Origin: an uncultured Parabacteroides sp.
GTDB lineage: Bacteria > Bacteroidota > Bacteroidia > Bacteroidales > Tannerellaceae
Length of the DNA stretch: 64,000 bases
Assembly: GCA_944325345.1 (NCBI GenBank)
Contig: CALUZV010000015.1
Location: forward strand, 1-64,000
Direction: 5' to 3'
Positions 52,258 through 60,899 of this stretch are shown here, piece after piece (position 1 is the first letter of the stretch; the number at the start of each line of letters is the position of its first letter). The notes under the pieces are model-generated. The model was given only the letters and a program-made list of their open reading frames with translations. It was not told the DNA's origin and made no database searches. A program made the translations under genes and the position numbers.

Positions 52258-53454
52258 TTATTCTTGTTTGAGTAATGCCTTTATCCGGCGGAGTGCCTCC
52301 TCCAGCATTTCATTTTTGCAACAGAGCGAGATGCGGATGTACCGTTCGCCCTTGCTGCCAAAGATGAAGCCCGGTGTCAGGAAGACGTTCGCGCCGTAGA
52401 GGATGCGGTCAGCCAGGGCCTCGCTCCCCGCTTCGCTCTCCGGGATTTTACCCCAAAGGAACATCCCGACCTGCTGCTCGTCGTAGGTGCAACCCAAGGT
52501 GTGCATGATTTCTCCGGCGAGGGCGCGGCGGCTGCGATAGACAGCGTTCATCCCGTCGTACCATTCCTTCGGAGCCGAGAGCGCTTCGACGGCAGCGTAT
52601 TGCATCGGCTTGAACTGGCCGGAGTCGATGTTGCTCTTGACCTTCAGCACCCACTGGACGAACTGCGCATTCGAGGCGAGCATGGCCATGCGCCAGCCCG
52701 GCATGTTGTGCGCCTTACTCATGGAGTTCATTTCGATGCAAATCTCCTTTGCGCCCGGGATGCTGAGGATGCTGAGAGGGTGTTCGTTGAGGATGAAGCT
52801 GTAGGGGTTGTCGTTACATATAATAATATTATGGCGACGACCGAAGTCCACTAATTTCTGGTAAAGTTCGACGCTCGCGTTCGCCCCCGTCGGCATGTTG
52901 GGATAATTTGTCCACATGAGCTTGACGCCGGAGAGGTCCATGCTTTCCAACGCCTCGAAATCAGGCTGCCAGCCGAGTTCTTCCTTCAGCTCGTAGGGAA
53001 TCAGGCGCGCGCCGACTAACTTGGAGACAGACGTGTACGTCGGATAGCCCGGATTGGGGAGCAGGACGCCATCGCCCGGATTCAAGAAGGCGAGCGAGAT
53101 ATGTAGGATGCCCTCCTTCGAACCGATAAGCGGCTGTATTTCCGTCTTCGGATCCAGTTCCACGCCGTACCATTTCTTGTACCACGAGGCAAAACCCTGT
53201 CGCAACTCAGGGATGCCCACGTAGGGCTGGTAGCCATGTTCATCGGCACGACGGGCGTGCTGGCAAAGCGTTTCCACGGTCCGCTCCGAGGGCGGGAGGT
53301 CGGGGCTGCCGATACCTAAGTTGATGACGTTCTTGCCGGCGGCATTCATCTCGGCTACTTCTTTCAGCTTCTTGGAGAAGTAGTATTCTTGTACGCTATT
53401 GACGCGTGCAGCGGGTTCGACCTTACACGCTTTGTTTTCCTTCTGCATATTCAC
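52258..53454 (-). CDS. PLP-dependent aromatic/aspartate-type aminotransferase
   Basis: A 398-residue fold-type I aminotransferase. The PLP lysine lies in NSMSKAHNMPGWRMA, with NPGYPTY and NDNPYSFILN for cofactor binding. In this operon it most likely makes phenylalanine and tyrosine from their keto acids, or glutamate-linked precursors. Its first 32 bases overlap the end of pheA; MQKENK (ATG 53448) is an alternative start. Confidence 0.9.
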   Translation of the reverse strand: MNMQKENKACKVEPAARVNSVQEYYFSKKLKEVAEMNAAGKNVINLGIGSPDLPPSERTVETLCQHARRADEHGYQPYVGIPELRQGFASWYKKWYGVELDPKTEIQPLIGSKEGILHISLAFLNPGDGVLLPNPGYPTYTSVSKLVGARLIPYELKEELGWQPDFEALESMDLSGVKLMWTNYPNMPTGANASVELYQKLVDFGRRHNIIICNDNPYSFILNEHPLSILSIPGAKEICIEMNSMSKAHNMPGWRMAMLASNAQFVQWVLKVKSNIDSGQFKPMQYAAVEALSAPKEWYDGMNAVYRSRRALAGEIMHTLGCTYDEQQVGMFLWGKIPESEAGSEALADRILYGANVFLTPGFIFGSKGERYIRISLCCKNEMLEEALRRIKALLKQE

Positions 53455-54268
53455 CTAATATTTTTAAATCTTTTGTCAGCGGATGTATAGCATCAAGCGC
53501 CTGGCGGTAGCGGGTATAGTCGGTAAACGTCAGGTTGATGTAGAAAAGATATTCCCATTCGCGTCCGATAATCGGAAGGGATTGAATCTTGGAAAGGTTC
53601 ATCTCGTAGAACGAGAGGACGGAGAGGACTTTCGAGAGGCTCCCCGGCGAGTGCGGCACGGCGAAGACGAGCGACGACTTGTTCTTGACCGAATCCTTCT
53701 GCACCTCGTCGGCCGTCCACCGGTCGGCGATGGCGAGGAAGCGGGTGAAGTTCCGTTTGTTTGTCTCGATGCCCTCGGCCAGAACCTCCATGCCGTAGAT
53801 TTGGGCAGCGTACTTGCCGCAGATGGCGGCGTGTCCTTGCAGTTGGTTCTCGGCAATCCACTGGGCGCTGCCTGCCGTGTCTTCCTTCTCGACCACTTTG
53901 GCGTAGGGGATGGTGTCGAGGAACTCGGCGCACTGCATCAGGGCAATCGGATGGGAATTAACCTCTTTGACATCTGCCAGCTTCGTCCCCGGCAAGGCTA
54001 CGAGCGAATGCGAGATGCGCAGCTTGTATTCCCCGATGATTTGGAAGCCGCTCTCGCGAATCAGCTCGTGGTTTTGCAGGAGGCTCCCGGCGATGGTGTT
54101 CTCGATTGCCATCAGTCCGAGAATCGAGGGGTCGCGCTTGATGGTGGTGATTACGTCGCGAAACGTATTGCACGGGAGCGTCTCTACCTCGTCGCCTTCG
54201 AAATACTTATGCGCCGCGATGTCGTGATACGAACCGGCTATTCCTTGAATGGCTACTTTCCTTTTCAT
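53423..54268 (-). CDS. pheA: Prephenate dehydratase
   Basis: A 281-residue enzyme turning prephenate to phenylpyruvate. The catalytic domain starts AIQGIAGSYHDIAAHKYF and carries the key motif NFTRFLAI; a C-terminal ACT domain (SPGSLSKVLSVLSFYEMNLSKIQSLP in part; LSKIQSLPIIGREWEYLFYI) binds phenylalanine for feedback control. First structural gene of the Phe/Tyr operon, behind an attenuator. Confidence 0.95.
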   Translation of the reverse strand: MKRKVAIQGIAGSYHDIAAHKYFEGDEVETLPCNTFRDVITTIKRDPSILGLMAIENTIAGSLLQNHELIRESGFQIIGEYKLRISHSLVALPGTKLADVKEVNSHPIALMQCAEFLDTIPYAKVVEKEDTAGSAQWIAENQLQGHAAICGKYAAQIYGMEVLAEGIETNKRNFTRFLAIADRWTADEVQKDSVKNKSSLVFAVPHSPGSLSKVLSVLSFYEMNLSKIQSLPIIGREWEYLFYINLTFTDYTRYRQALDAIHPLTKDLKILGEYAEGKQSV

Positions 54269-54292
54269 TTCGTGTTAGTTGTTTTTACATAT

Positions 54293-54324
54293 AAAAAAAG
54301 TCCCACCGTCGTACGGCAGGACTT
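54293..54324 (-). terminator. Attenuator terminator of the pheA operon
   Basis: On the minus strand AAGTCCTGCCGT pairs with ACGGTGGGACTT and runs into TTTTTTTATATG, an intrinsic terminator 25 bases before the pheA ATG. Its 5' arm contains TCCTGCC (54321-54315), which is the exact complement of GGCAGGA (54386-54380) at the end of the leader peptide gene, giving a competing antiterminator pairing. Confidence 0.85.
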
Positions 54325-54367
54325 CATATTTTAATTATTGATACATTGCTTCTGAATCATCAACGCT

Positions 54368-54445
54368 TTACATACAAACTCCTGCCTTCACCTTGCTAAA
54401 AAAGTAAAAGTAATAAAAGTAATATGTAAAGCTAAATCGAGTCAT
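54368..54445 (-). CDS. Phe/Tyr leader peptide of the pheA operon
   Basis: A 25-codon frame, ATG 54445 to TAA 54368, with six Phe and five Tyr, nine of them in a row as YYFYYFYFF (residues 8-16). It starts 28 bases after the pheA promoter -7 box. Stalling of the ribosome on the Phe/Tyr codons would leave GGCAGGA (54386-54380) free to pair with the terminator stem and so let transcription go on. The peptide itself probably has no other job. The mixed Phe/Tyr content suits an operon that makes both amino acids. Confidence 0.88.
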   Translation of the reverse strand: MTRFSFTYYFYYFYFFSKVKAGVCM

Positions 54446-54472
54446 CTTGTCTTTTTGTTTTTATTGACGCGG

Positions 54473-54503
54473 CAAAAGTAACTATTTTCTTTAATACGCC
54501 AAA
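54473..54503 (-). promoter_or_regulatory. Promoter of the pheA operon
   Basis: TTTG (54503-54500), 19-base spacer, TACTTTTG (54480-54473), a full-consensus promoter placed 20 bases downstream of the oxyR stop. Confidence 0.82.
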
Positions 54504-54521
54504 TATTTTCTTCAATTTTTT

Positions 54522-55448
54522 TCAAACAGATTTCTGTCCCGCCCGCAACGCCAGCATTTCCGGCGGGACGGAGCCTCGGATTTGTTCAATCAAAACGGCT
54601 GCCACATGATAGCGGACGAAATCCTTCCGGCGCACGAAGACAATCTCCCGCGTCGGGCGCGGTATAGCAAAGGGGCGCACCAGCTCGCGCTGCTTCGGGC
54701 CGAGTTGCGCGACGGCCAGTTCGGGAATGAAGGTCATCCCGTTGCCGCTCTCCACCATGCGCATGAACGTCTCGAGGCTCCCCAAGCGGTAGGCCGCCTG
54801 GTGTATCTTTACCTTCTCGCGCTGGCAGAATCGCACCAGCTGGTCGCGAAAGCAATGCCCCTCGTCGAGCAACCAGAGGCGTTCGTCGTTGATGTCGGCC
54901 GTGCGCAGGAGCGTATTTTGGAAGACGGGTTCGCTCGGCGAGACGTAGCCGAAGAACTCTTCATAATATAAGGTATCGCCCACAAGGGACGCCTCCTCCG
55001 GCTGGTTGGCGATGATGGCGGCGTCGATTTCGCCTTTCTGCAGGGCCTGCAGCGTCGGCGCTGTCTGCATCTCCAGGATTCGCAGGTCCATCTCGGGGTA
55101 TTTCTCCTGGAGCGGTTGCAGGAAGCGGGGTAAAAGGTACGGGGCGATGGTCGGGAGGACAGCCATGCGGAAGATACCGCTCAGGCGGTTCTCCTCCTCG
55201 CGCACGATTCCTTTGATCTGCCCGATTTCGTAGAGGACTTTCCGTGCCTGCTCGACGACTTTCCGTCCGGCCTCGGTCGGCATCACCGGCTGCGTGGAGC
55301 GGTCGAAAAGCTTCACTTCGAGTTCTTCCTCAAGTTTTTGGATCATCATGCTGAGCGTAGGCTGCGTTACCCGGCAGTGCTCGGCGGCGCGGGCGAAATG
55401 GCGGTAGCGGTCCACGGCCAAGATGTATTCTAATTGCTGTATATTCAT
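54522..55448 (-). CDS. oxyR: OxyR hydrogen peroxide regulator
   Basis: A 308-residue LysR-family activator. The N-terminal helix-turn-helix is HFARAAEHCRVTQPTLSMMIQKLEEEL in part (RAAEHCRVTQPTLSMM). The sensing cysteines Cys199 and Cys208 are in DEGHCFRDQLVRFC, at exactly the positions used by Escherichia coli OxyR. It turns on peroxide defence genes when those cysteines form a disulfide. Own promoter; no clear terminator before the pheA promoter. Confidence 0.95.
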   Translation of the reverse strand: MNIQQLEYILAVDRYRHFARAAEHCRVTQPTLSMMIQKLEEELEVKLFDRSTQPVMPTEAGRKVVEQARKVLYEIGQIKGIVREEENRLSGIFRMAVLPTIAPYLLPRFLQPLQEKYPEMDLRILEMQTAPTLQALQKGEIDAAIIANQPEEASLVGDTLYYEEFFGYVSPSEPVFQNTLLRTADINDERLWLLDEGHCFRDQLVRFCQREKVKIHQAAYRLGSLETFMRMVESGNGMTFIPELAVAQLGPKQRELVRPFAIPRPTREIVFVRRKDFVRYHVAAVLIEQIRGSVPPEMLALRAGQKSV

Positions 55449-55471
55449 TGGATATATTTTTAATGTACGCG

Positions 55472-55479
55472 CAAAGATA
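55472..55479 (-). promoter_or_regulatory. oxyR promoter
   Basis: TATCTTTG on the minus strand, 24 bases before the start codon. No clear -33 TTG, as expected if regulated. Confidence 0.55.
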
Positions 55480-55513
55480 TACTGTTTTTTCCAGAAGATT
55501 GCTACGAAAGTCT

Positions 55514-55609
55514 CCCCAGCTGCTGGGGAAGGTTTCGCAGCCCTACGATTTCCTCCCCAGCTGCTGGGGAACGTTTCGTACGCCGCGATTCTTTCCCCAG
55601 CTGCTGGGC
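55514..55609. repeat. Three 41-base repeats of a strong palindrome
   Basis: The palindrome CCCCAGCTGCTGGGG lies at 55514, 55555 and 55595 (last copy CCCCAGCTGCTGGGC), 41 and 40 bases apart; the spacers share TTTCG and CGATT words. It ends five bases before the stop of the TonB receptor gene. Confidence 0.9.
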
Positions 55610-55613
55610 AACC

Positions 55614-57920
55614 TTAATACGATATTTTACATCCTACAAAGAAACTGCGCGGCATCCCGGGGCCGTAGATGTATTTCGAATCGCGGTCGGGACCCTGGTC
55701 GAAGTCTTTTTGATATTGGTCGAAGAGATTCTGGACGCCGGCGTTCACCTGAAGGGTTACACTGCTGTAAATCGGGAAGTCGTAGGCCACTTTGAGGTTG
55801 ATATCCCAGAAGTCGGGCGTTTCTTCCTCCCTGTCGTTCGGGATATAGCCCGCGAGGTGCTGCACCAGCATACTTCCGGTGTAAGTCCCGGTCAGCGAGA
55901 CGGAGAGCGTCCGCCACGGGGTGAAGGTAGATGTCAGATAACCATAGACATCGGGCGTGCGGAACATCCGCTTTTGGGGAGCCAGGCTCTCGTCTTCGCT
56001 CCAACGTTGAGCCTCCTTGTAACGGCTGCGCTGGATAGTCGCCCCAGCCTGGATTTGCATCCACGAATAGACCGCCTTGGCCTCAAGGTTGATACCCATC
56101 ACGCGGGCGCCGGAACCGTTGCGGCGTTCCATGATGAGGTTGCCTTGGGCATCATACCCATTCTCCTCCAAATAAAAGACATCGCGGAGGTCGGTATAGA
56201 AACCCTCGACGAGAAGGTTGGTCTGCACGGGGCCGAAGCGGTGGTAGAAGTCCATCGAGGCACTGAGGCTCTGCGATTTCTCTTCCTTCAAATCGGGAGC
56301 CAACTGGATAAGCTGCACATCACCCCCGACGGAAGCCACGTGCAAGTCTTCGTCGAAAGCCTGCGGAGCCCGGAAACCGCTGGAATAAGAGAGGCGGAGG
56401 TTGATGTCTTCAGTCGGGTTGAAACGGACGTTGGCGCGCGGACTGAATATCACATGGTCGATGAGGTTGTGCTTGTCGAAGCGGCCGCCAATCAGGAAGC
56501 TCCAGCGGTCGTTCTTCCACTCGTTTTGGAGGAAGAGGCTGGCGATGTGAACCTTCTGGTCCACGATGCGGTTGTAGCCCATCATCTCGTCTTTCAAGCC
56601 GTCGTAGTTATATTCCAGACCTCCCGTAAAATCGGCGGGCATGAAGAGGCACTTATCCCAGGAATAGGAATACTGGGCGCCACCGACGAAGGTCATGTCG
56701 GTGGTATGGCCGTAGGCATCGGGATTCATCCCAGTGCCGTAGTAACTTTGGCGGTCGGTATGCTGGGCGGAGGCATAGACATTCAGTTTGTGCTTGTAAT
56801 CTTTGGAAAAGAGGTCGTATTTGAGGCCGCCGCCGTTGATGTTGTGCTCTGTTTGCTCGGCGATGTTGGCCTCGTGGGGCGGACGGGAGATTTGGTCTCC
56901 GCCTCGACGGTATTCGTTGATGCCGTGATACTCGAAGGTGAGCTTGGAATAGGTGCTCGTTTTCAAGTAAGAGCGGAAGCCGATGGTTTTCGACGAGAGT
57001 TTGCCCAATTCGGAATAGCCGTCGCCGTCGTGGTCGTAGGACGAGCGGTGGCGAGTCTGGCCGAAGACGTAGATGCCGGCTTTATGGTCGTCGGTTACAA
57101 GAGAGGCGTTCACGGTCGTGTTGTTATCCGAGCGGCTGCCGCCAATCATGGTCAAAGAGTGGGCTACTTGCGCGGAATTCCGCGAAGGCTCCTTCGTAAT
57201 AATATTAATGGTACCCGCGATGGCAGATGCGCCAAACAAGGCAGAGCCACCGCCACGCATGACCTCGACGCGCTCAATCATGTTCGCCGGAATCTGCTCC
57301 AGGCCATAGACACCGGTCAGCGAGCTGAATATCGGACGGCTATCAACCAGTATCTGGGTGTAAGGACCCTCCAACCCGTTGATGCGCACCTGTTGGAAGC
57401 CACAGTTCTGGCAGTTATTCTCGACACGCACGCCGGGCTGGAAGTTCAAGCCGTCGGCCAGCGAGGTAGCATGGGTCGTCTCGAAAACTTTCGAGTCGAG
57501 CACGTTCACCAGAGAGGGGGCAAGGCGGCGCGTCGTCTCGTTCCGGTTCGCCGAAACCACGACACCGTCGAGCGAGACGGCATCTTCTTCGATGCTGAAG
57601 TTTATCTCCAAGGTAGTTCCCTTCTTCAGATTCACTTCTCGCTTCTCGGTCTTGTATCCGATGGACTTCACGACGAGGGTAAAGGTTCCCTCGGGCAGGT
57701 TCTTCAGGAAATAATGACCTGTTGCGTCGGAGACGGTTCCAATGGTTGTCCCCTCAAGATAAACATCGATATAAGCCAAGTGTTCCCCGCTCTTCTTGTC
57801 GAGGATATGGCCGATTATGTTGGCATCCGACGGATTCAGGTTCGGCTCGTCGGCAGCGCTGGCCTGTGCGCACGACAATATGATGCACAGGCTTATCATT
57901 AGATAAATAAGCTTATTCAT
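55614..57920 (-). CDS. TonB-dependent receptor, likely for a metal, haem or metal chelate
   Basis: A 768-residue receptor with a signal peptide ending at ASAADE, a carboxypeptidase-regulatory-like domain (IIGHILDKKSGEHLAYIDVYLEGTT in part; YIDVYLEGTTIGTVSDATG), a plug (QVRINGLEGPYTQILVDSRP, MIERVEVMRGGGSALFGASAIAGTINIIT in part) and a barrel ending in Tyr. A CxxC motif, NCQNCGF, sits in the plug, unusual for siderophore receptors and fit for metal binding. The frame opens at 58022 but ATG 57920 gives the signal peptide. A His-rich membrane protein is 52 bases upstream. Confidence 0.88.
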   Translation of the reverse strand: MNKLIYLMISLCIILSCAQASAADEPNLNPSDANIIGHILDKKSGEHLAYIDVYLEGTTIGTVSDATGHYFLKNLPEGTFTLVVKSIGYKTEKREVNLKKGTTLEINFSIEEDAVSLDGVVVSANRNETTRRLAPSLVNVLDSKVFETTHATSLADGLNFQPGVRVENNCQNCGFQQVRINGLEGPYTQILVDSRPIFSSLTGVYGLEQIPANMIERVEVMRGGGSALFGASAIAGTINIITKEPSRNSAQVAHSLTMIGGSRSDNNTTVNASLVTDDHKAGIYVFGQTRHRSSYDHDGDGYSELGKLSSKTIGFRSYLKTSTYSKLTFEYHGINEYRRGGDQISRPPHEANIAEQTEHNINGGGLKYDLFSKDYKHKLNVYASAQHTDRQSYYGTGMNPDAYGHTTDMTFVGGAQYSYSWDKCLFMPADFTGGLEYNYDGLKDEMMGYNRIVDQKVHIASLFLQNEWKNDRWSFLIGGRFDKHNLIDHVIFSPRANVRFNPTEDINLRLSYSSGFRAPQAFDEDLHVASVGGDVQLIQLAPDLKEEKSQSLSASMDFYHRFGPVQTNLLVEGFYTDLRDVFYLEENGYDAQGNLIMERRNGSGARVMGINLEAKAVYSWMQIQAGATIQRSRYKEAQRWSEDESLAPQKRMFRTPDVYGYLTSTFTPWRTLSVSLTGTYTGSMLVQHLAGYIPNDREEETPDFWDINLKVAYDFPIYSSVTLQVNAGVQNLFDQYQKDFDQGPDRDSKYIYGPGMPRSFFVGCKISY

Positions 57921-57972
57921 TTTTCTGTATTGGTTATAATTTCTGGAATATTTCGAAACTCTGTGCTGTATC

Positions 57973-58320
57973 TTAGTCGTTAAGATACGGCGGAGCCCGA
58001 AGTTGCGCAGTCCGATGGTCAATGCTGTGGATAGCCTTGACTACCGGAATAACCAATATACAAATAAGGAGGGAAAAGGAGGGAGGCAAATAGACCGGGG
58101 AAACCGCCCCGTCTTCAGCCTTCACAGACGAGATGTTCTGGAAAAACAATATCTCGGAAAGCGACTGGTGGTGATGCGCTACATCTTTGAAGGGATGCGA
58201 ATGGCTAATCATCATGCCTTCCTCGACATGGGTATGCATATAAAGCATCACGCTACTGTAGTACCACACGAACAGCAGCGGCAACATCCACTTGATATAG
58301 TCTGCGCCTCTCCGAAGCAT
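57973..58320 (-). CDS. Small His-rich membrane protein paired with a TonB receptor
   Basis: A 115-residue protein with a hydrophobic segment near residues 9-28, a His-rich loop (MHTHVEEG, SHSHPF, AHHHQSL: nine His within about 35 residues) and a second hydrophobic segment near 80-98, then a short tail. The loop would face the periplasm and looks made to hold a metal. First gene of a two-gene operon with the receptor. ATG 58353 lies upstream of the -7 box, so ATG 58320 is chosen. I do not recognise a named family. Confidence 0.7.
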   Translation of the reverse strand: MLRRGADYIKWMLPLLFVWYYSSVMLYMHTHVEEGMMISHSHPFKDVAHHHQSLSEILFFQNISSVKAEDGAVSPVYLPPSFSLLICILVIPVVKAIHSIDHRTAQLRAPPYLND

Positions 58321-58340
58321 ACGTTTTTCCTTTCGGCCTG

Positions 58341-58348
58341 CAAAGATA
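58341..58348 (-). promoter_or_regulatory. Promoter of the His-rich protein / TonB receptor operon
   Basis: TATCTTTG on the minus strand (58348-58341), 21 bases before ATG 58320. Confidence 0.6.
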
Positions 58349-58399
58349 CGCATCTTCTTAAAAATAGGAAACTGCCGACCCGTTTTTCGATATTTTTAT

Positions 58400-58407
58400 T
58401 ACCTTTG
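58400..58407 (+). promoter_or_regulatory. Promoter of the malic enzyme gene
   Basis: TACCTTTG at 58400-58407, leader of about 50 bases before the maeB start. Divergent from the receptor operon. Confidence 0.65.
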
Positions 58408-58463
58408 CATCAGTATTCATTTTAGTTGCTAACAAAATCAACTTATTAATAAATCATTTAGAC

Positions 58464-60746
58464 ATGGCTAAAATTACAAAAGAAGACGCCCTCCGCTACC
58501 ATGCCGAGGGCAAACCGGGTAAGATTGAGGTCATCCCAACGAAGCCTCACAGTTCCCAGACTGACTTATCCTTAGCTTACTCGCCCGGTGTCGCCGAGCC
58601 TTGCTTGGAAATCAAAAATAACCCGCACGATGCCTACGAATATACTGCGAAAGGCAATTTGGTTGCTGTTATCTCCAATGGTACGGCAGTCCTGGGCCTC
58701 GGAGACATCGGTCCGCTCGCCGGCAAGCCGGTCATGGAAGGCAAGGGACTTCTGTTCAAGATTTTCGCTGGCATAGACGTGTTTGACATCGAGGTGGATG
58801 AGAAAGACCCCGAAAAGTTTATTCAAACGGTCAAGGCTATCGCTCCGACTTTCGGTGGCATTAACCTGGAGGATATCAAAGCTCCCGAATGCTTCGAAAT
58901 CGAACGCCGACTGAAGGAAGAGCTTGACATCCCTGTCATGCACGACGACCAGCACGGTACGGCGATCATCTCCGGCGCAGGCCTTATCAACGCCCTTGAG
59001 ATTGCAGGCAAGCGGATTGAGGATGTTAAAATCGTGGTTAATGGCGCAGGTGCTGCATCCATCTCTTGTACGAAATTGTACCTGATGTTGGGTGCCCGGA
59101 AAGAGAACATCGTCATGTGCGACAGCAAGGGCGTCATCACGACCCGCCGCACGAACCTCAACGAGGCGAAACGAGAATTTGCGACAGACCGAGATATCAA
59201 TACCTTGGCTGAGGCGGTAGTCGGTGCTGACGTATTCTTGGGTCTCTCCGTTGCCGATGTACTCACGAAGGAGATGGTTCAGACGATGAATCCGAACCCA
59301 ATAGTCTTCGCTCTGGCCAATCCGAATCCGGAGATTTCTTATGCCGACGCAATGGCTTCGAGAGACGATATCATCTTCGCAACGGGACGCTCGGACTATC
59401 CGAACCAAATCAACAATGTTCTTGGCTTCCCCTATATTTTCCGTGGTGCGCTCGACACGCACGCGAAAGCTATTAATGAACAGATGAAGTTGGCAGCCGT
59501 TTATGCCATCGCAGGTTTGGCCAAGGAACCGGTTCCCGATGTAGTTAATGCAGCTTATAAGTTGAAGCGTACTTCTTTCGGCCGCGATTATATCCTCCCG
59601 AAGGCACTTGACCCGCGTCTCCTAACCCGTGTTTCATGTGCTGTCGCCAAGGCTGCGATGGAATCGGGCGTTGCCCGCAAGCGGATTACCGATTGGGAAG
59701 AATATGCGAACCATCTGCGTGAGATGATGGGCTATGACAACAAGCTTTTGCGTTCGTTTACAGATATGGCGAAGGCGAATCCCAAGCGTGTAGTCTTTGC
59801 CGAACCCAATCATATCAATATGTTGAAGGCGGCTATCATGGCGAAGTCCGAAGGTATCTGTCATCCTGTCCTCCTCGGGAATTGGGATTATCTGCATAAG
59901 CTCGCCGCTGCCGAGAACCTCAACCTCGAAGGCATCGAAATCATCAACACACGCTCAGACTCGGAGACTGAACGCCGTCAGCGCTATGCAGCCATTCTCT
60001 CGGAAAAGAATGCACGCCAGGGTGTTACCTATGCTGAGGCTTGCGAGAAGATGTATGACCGGAACGCTTTCGGTATGATGATGGTCAAGACGGGGGATGC
60101 CGATGCCTTCATTACTGGTGTTTACAGCCATTATTCCGAAGTCAGCGACATGGCTATCAATATCATAGGCATCCGAAAGGACTACAAGCACTTCGGGGCT
60201 ATGCACATCATTACGGGTAAAAAGGGCACGTTCTTCCTTGCCGACACGATGATCAATCAGCATCCGAACACGGAGGTCCTCATCGATATCGCACGCTTGA
60301 CGCACGATGCCGTGAAGTTCTTCGCCCACGAGCCAGTCATGGCTATGCTGTCTTACTCCAACTTCGGAGCCGACCAAGACGGAAGTCCGAAGTCTGTGCA
60401 CGATGCTATCCAATACATTCACTCGAACTTCCCAGATATTCAGATAGATGGAGAAATGCAAGTTAGCTTCGCGCTGAACACGAAACTTCGCGATGAAATG
60501 TTCCCGTTCAACAAGCTGAAGGGAAAGGAAGTCAATACGTTGGTTTTCCCAAACTTAAGTTCTGCAAACATGGCCTACAAGCTTCTCCTCGAAATGGGTA
60601 TTGCCGAATGTATCGGCCCGATCCAGATGGGCTTGAACAAGCCAATCCATTTCATAGATGTAGAAAGCCGAGCGCGGGATATTGTAAACCTGACAACGGT
60701 CGCCGTAGTCGATGCTATCGTCCAAGAACAGTTGGATAAACAATAA
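58464..60746 (+). CDS. maeB: NADP-dependent malic enzyme with phosphotransacetylase-like domain
   Basis: A 760-residue two-domain enzyme. Residues 1 to about 425 are the malic enzyme ([48 protein letters not shown]), oxidising malate to pyruvate and making NADPH. Residues about 430-760 are a phosphotransacetylase-like domain ([29 protein letters not shown]) that regulates by binding acetyl-CoA and lacks full activity in MaeB. Length agrees with MaeB (about 760). Confidence 0.96.
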   Translation: MAKITKEDALRYHAEGKPGKIEVIPTKPHSSQTDLSLAYSPGVAEPCLEIKNNPHDAYEYTAKGNLVAVISNGTAVLGLGDIGPLAGKPVMEGKGLLFKIFAGIDVFDIEVDEKDPEKFIQTVKAIAPTFGGINLEDIKAPECFEIERRLKEELDIPVMHDDQHGTAIISGAGLINALEIAGKRIEDVKIVVNGAGAASISCTKLYLMLGARKENIVMCDSKGVITTRRTNLNEAKREFATDRDINTLAEAVVGADVFLGLSVADVLTKEMVQTMNPNPIVFALANPNPEISYADAMASRDDIIFATGRSDYPNQINNVLGFPYIFRGALDTHAKAINEQMKLAAVYAIAGLAKEPVPDVVNAAYKLKRTSFGRDYILPKALDPRLLTRVSCAVAKAAMESGVARKRITDWEEYANHLREMMGYDNKLLRSFTDMAKANPKRVVFAEPNHINMLKAAIMAKSEGICHPVLLGNWDYLHKLAAAENLNLEGIEIINTRSDSETERRQRYAAILSEKNARQGVTYAEACEKMYDRNAFGMMMVKTGDADAFITGVYSHYSEVSDMAINIIGIRKDYKHFGAMHIITGKKGTFFLADTMINQHPNTEVLIDIARLTHDAVKFFAHEPVMAMLSYSNFGADQDGSPKSVHDAIQYIHSNFPDIQIDGEMQVSFALNTKLRDEMFPFNKLKGKEVNTLVFPNLSSANMAYKLLLEMGIAECIGPIQMGLNKPIHFIDVESRARDIVNLTTVAVVDAIVQEQLDKQ

Positions 60747-60756
60747 AAAATAAAAG

Positions 60757-60787
60757 CCTCTAAGATTCATATCTTGGAGGTTTTTTT
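60757..60787 (+). terminator. maeB terminator
   Basis: CCTCTAAGAT pairs with ATCTTGGAGG (60757-60766 and 60771-60780), followed by seven T. Confidence 0.9.
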
Positions 60788-60803
60788 CTATATAAAATGG
60801 CAT

Positions 60804-60835
60804 AAAAAAGGTATCGATCTTCACAGACAGATACC
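60804..60835 (-). terminator. Terminator of the MATE gene
   Basis: On the minus strand GGTATC (60835-60830) pairs with GATACC (60815-60810) and TTTTTT follows. Confidence 0.7.
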
Positions 60836-60899
60836 CCTCAGAACTTTATCAATTTACACTACTTAAGTTCGAACTTTTCTTTGTAGTTTTCTACTACTA

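Noticed and set aside
55710-57902. 730-codon plus-strand open frame
   Set aside because: It is the antisense shadow of the TonB receptor, kept open by codon bias. Its product has no domain, and the minus-strand gene has clear family motifs.
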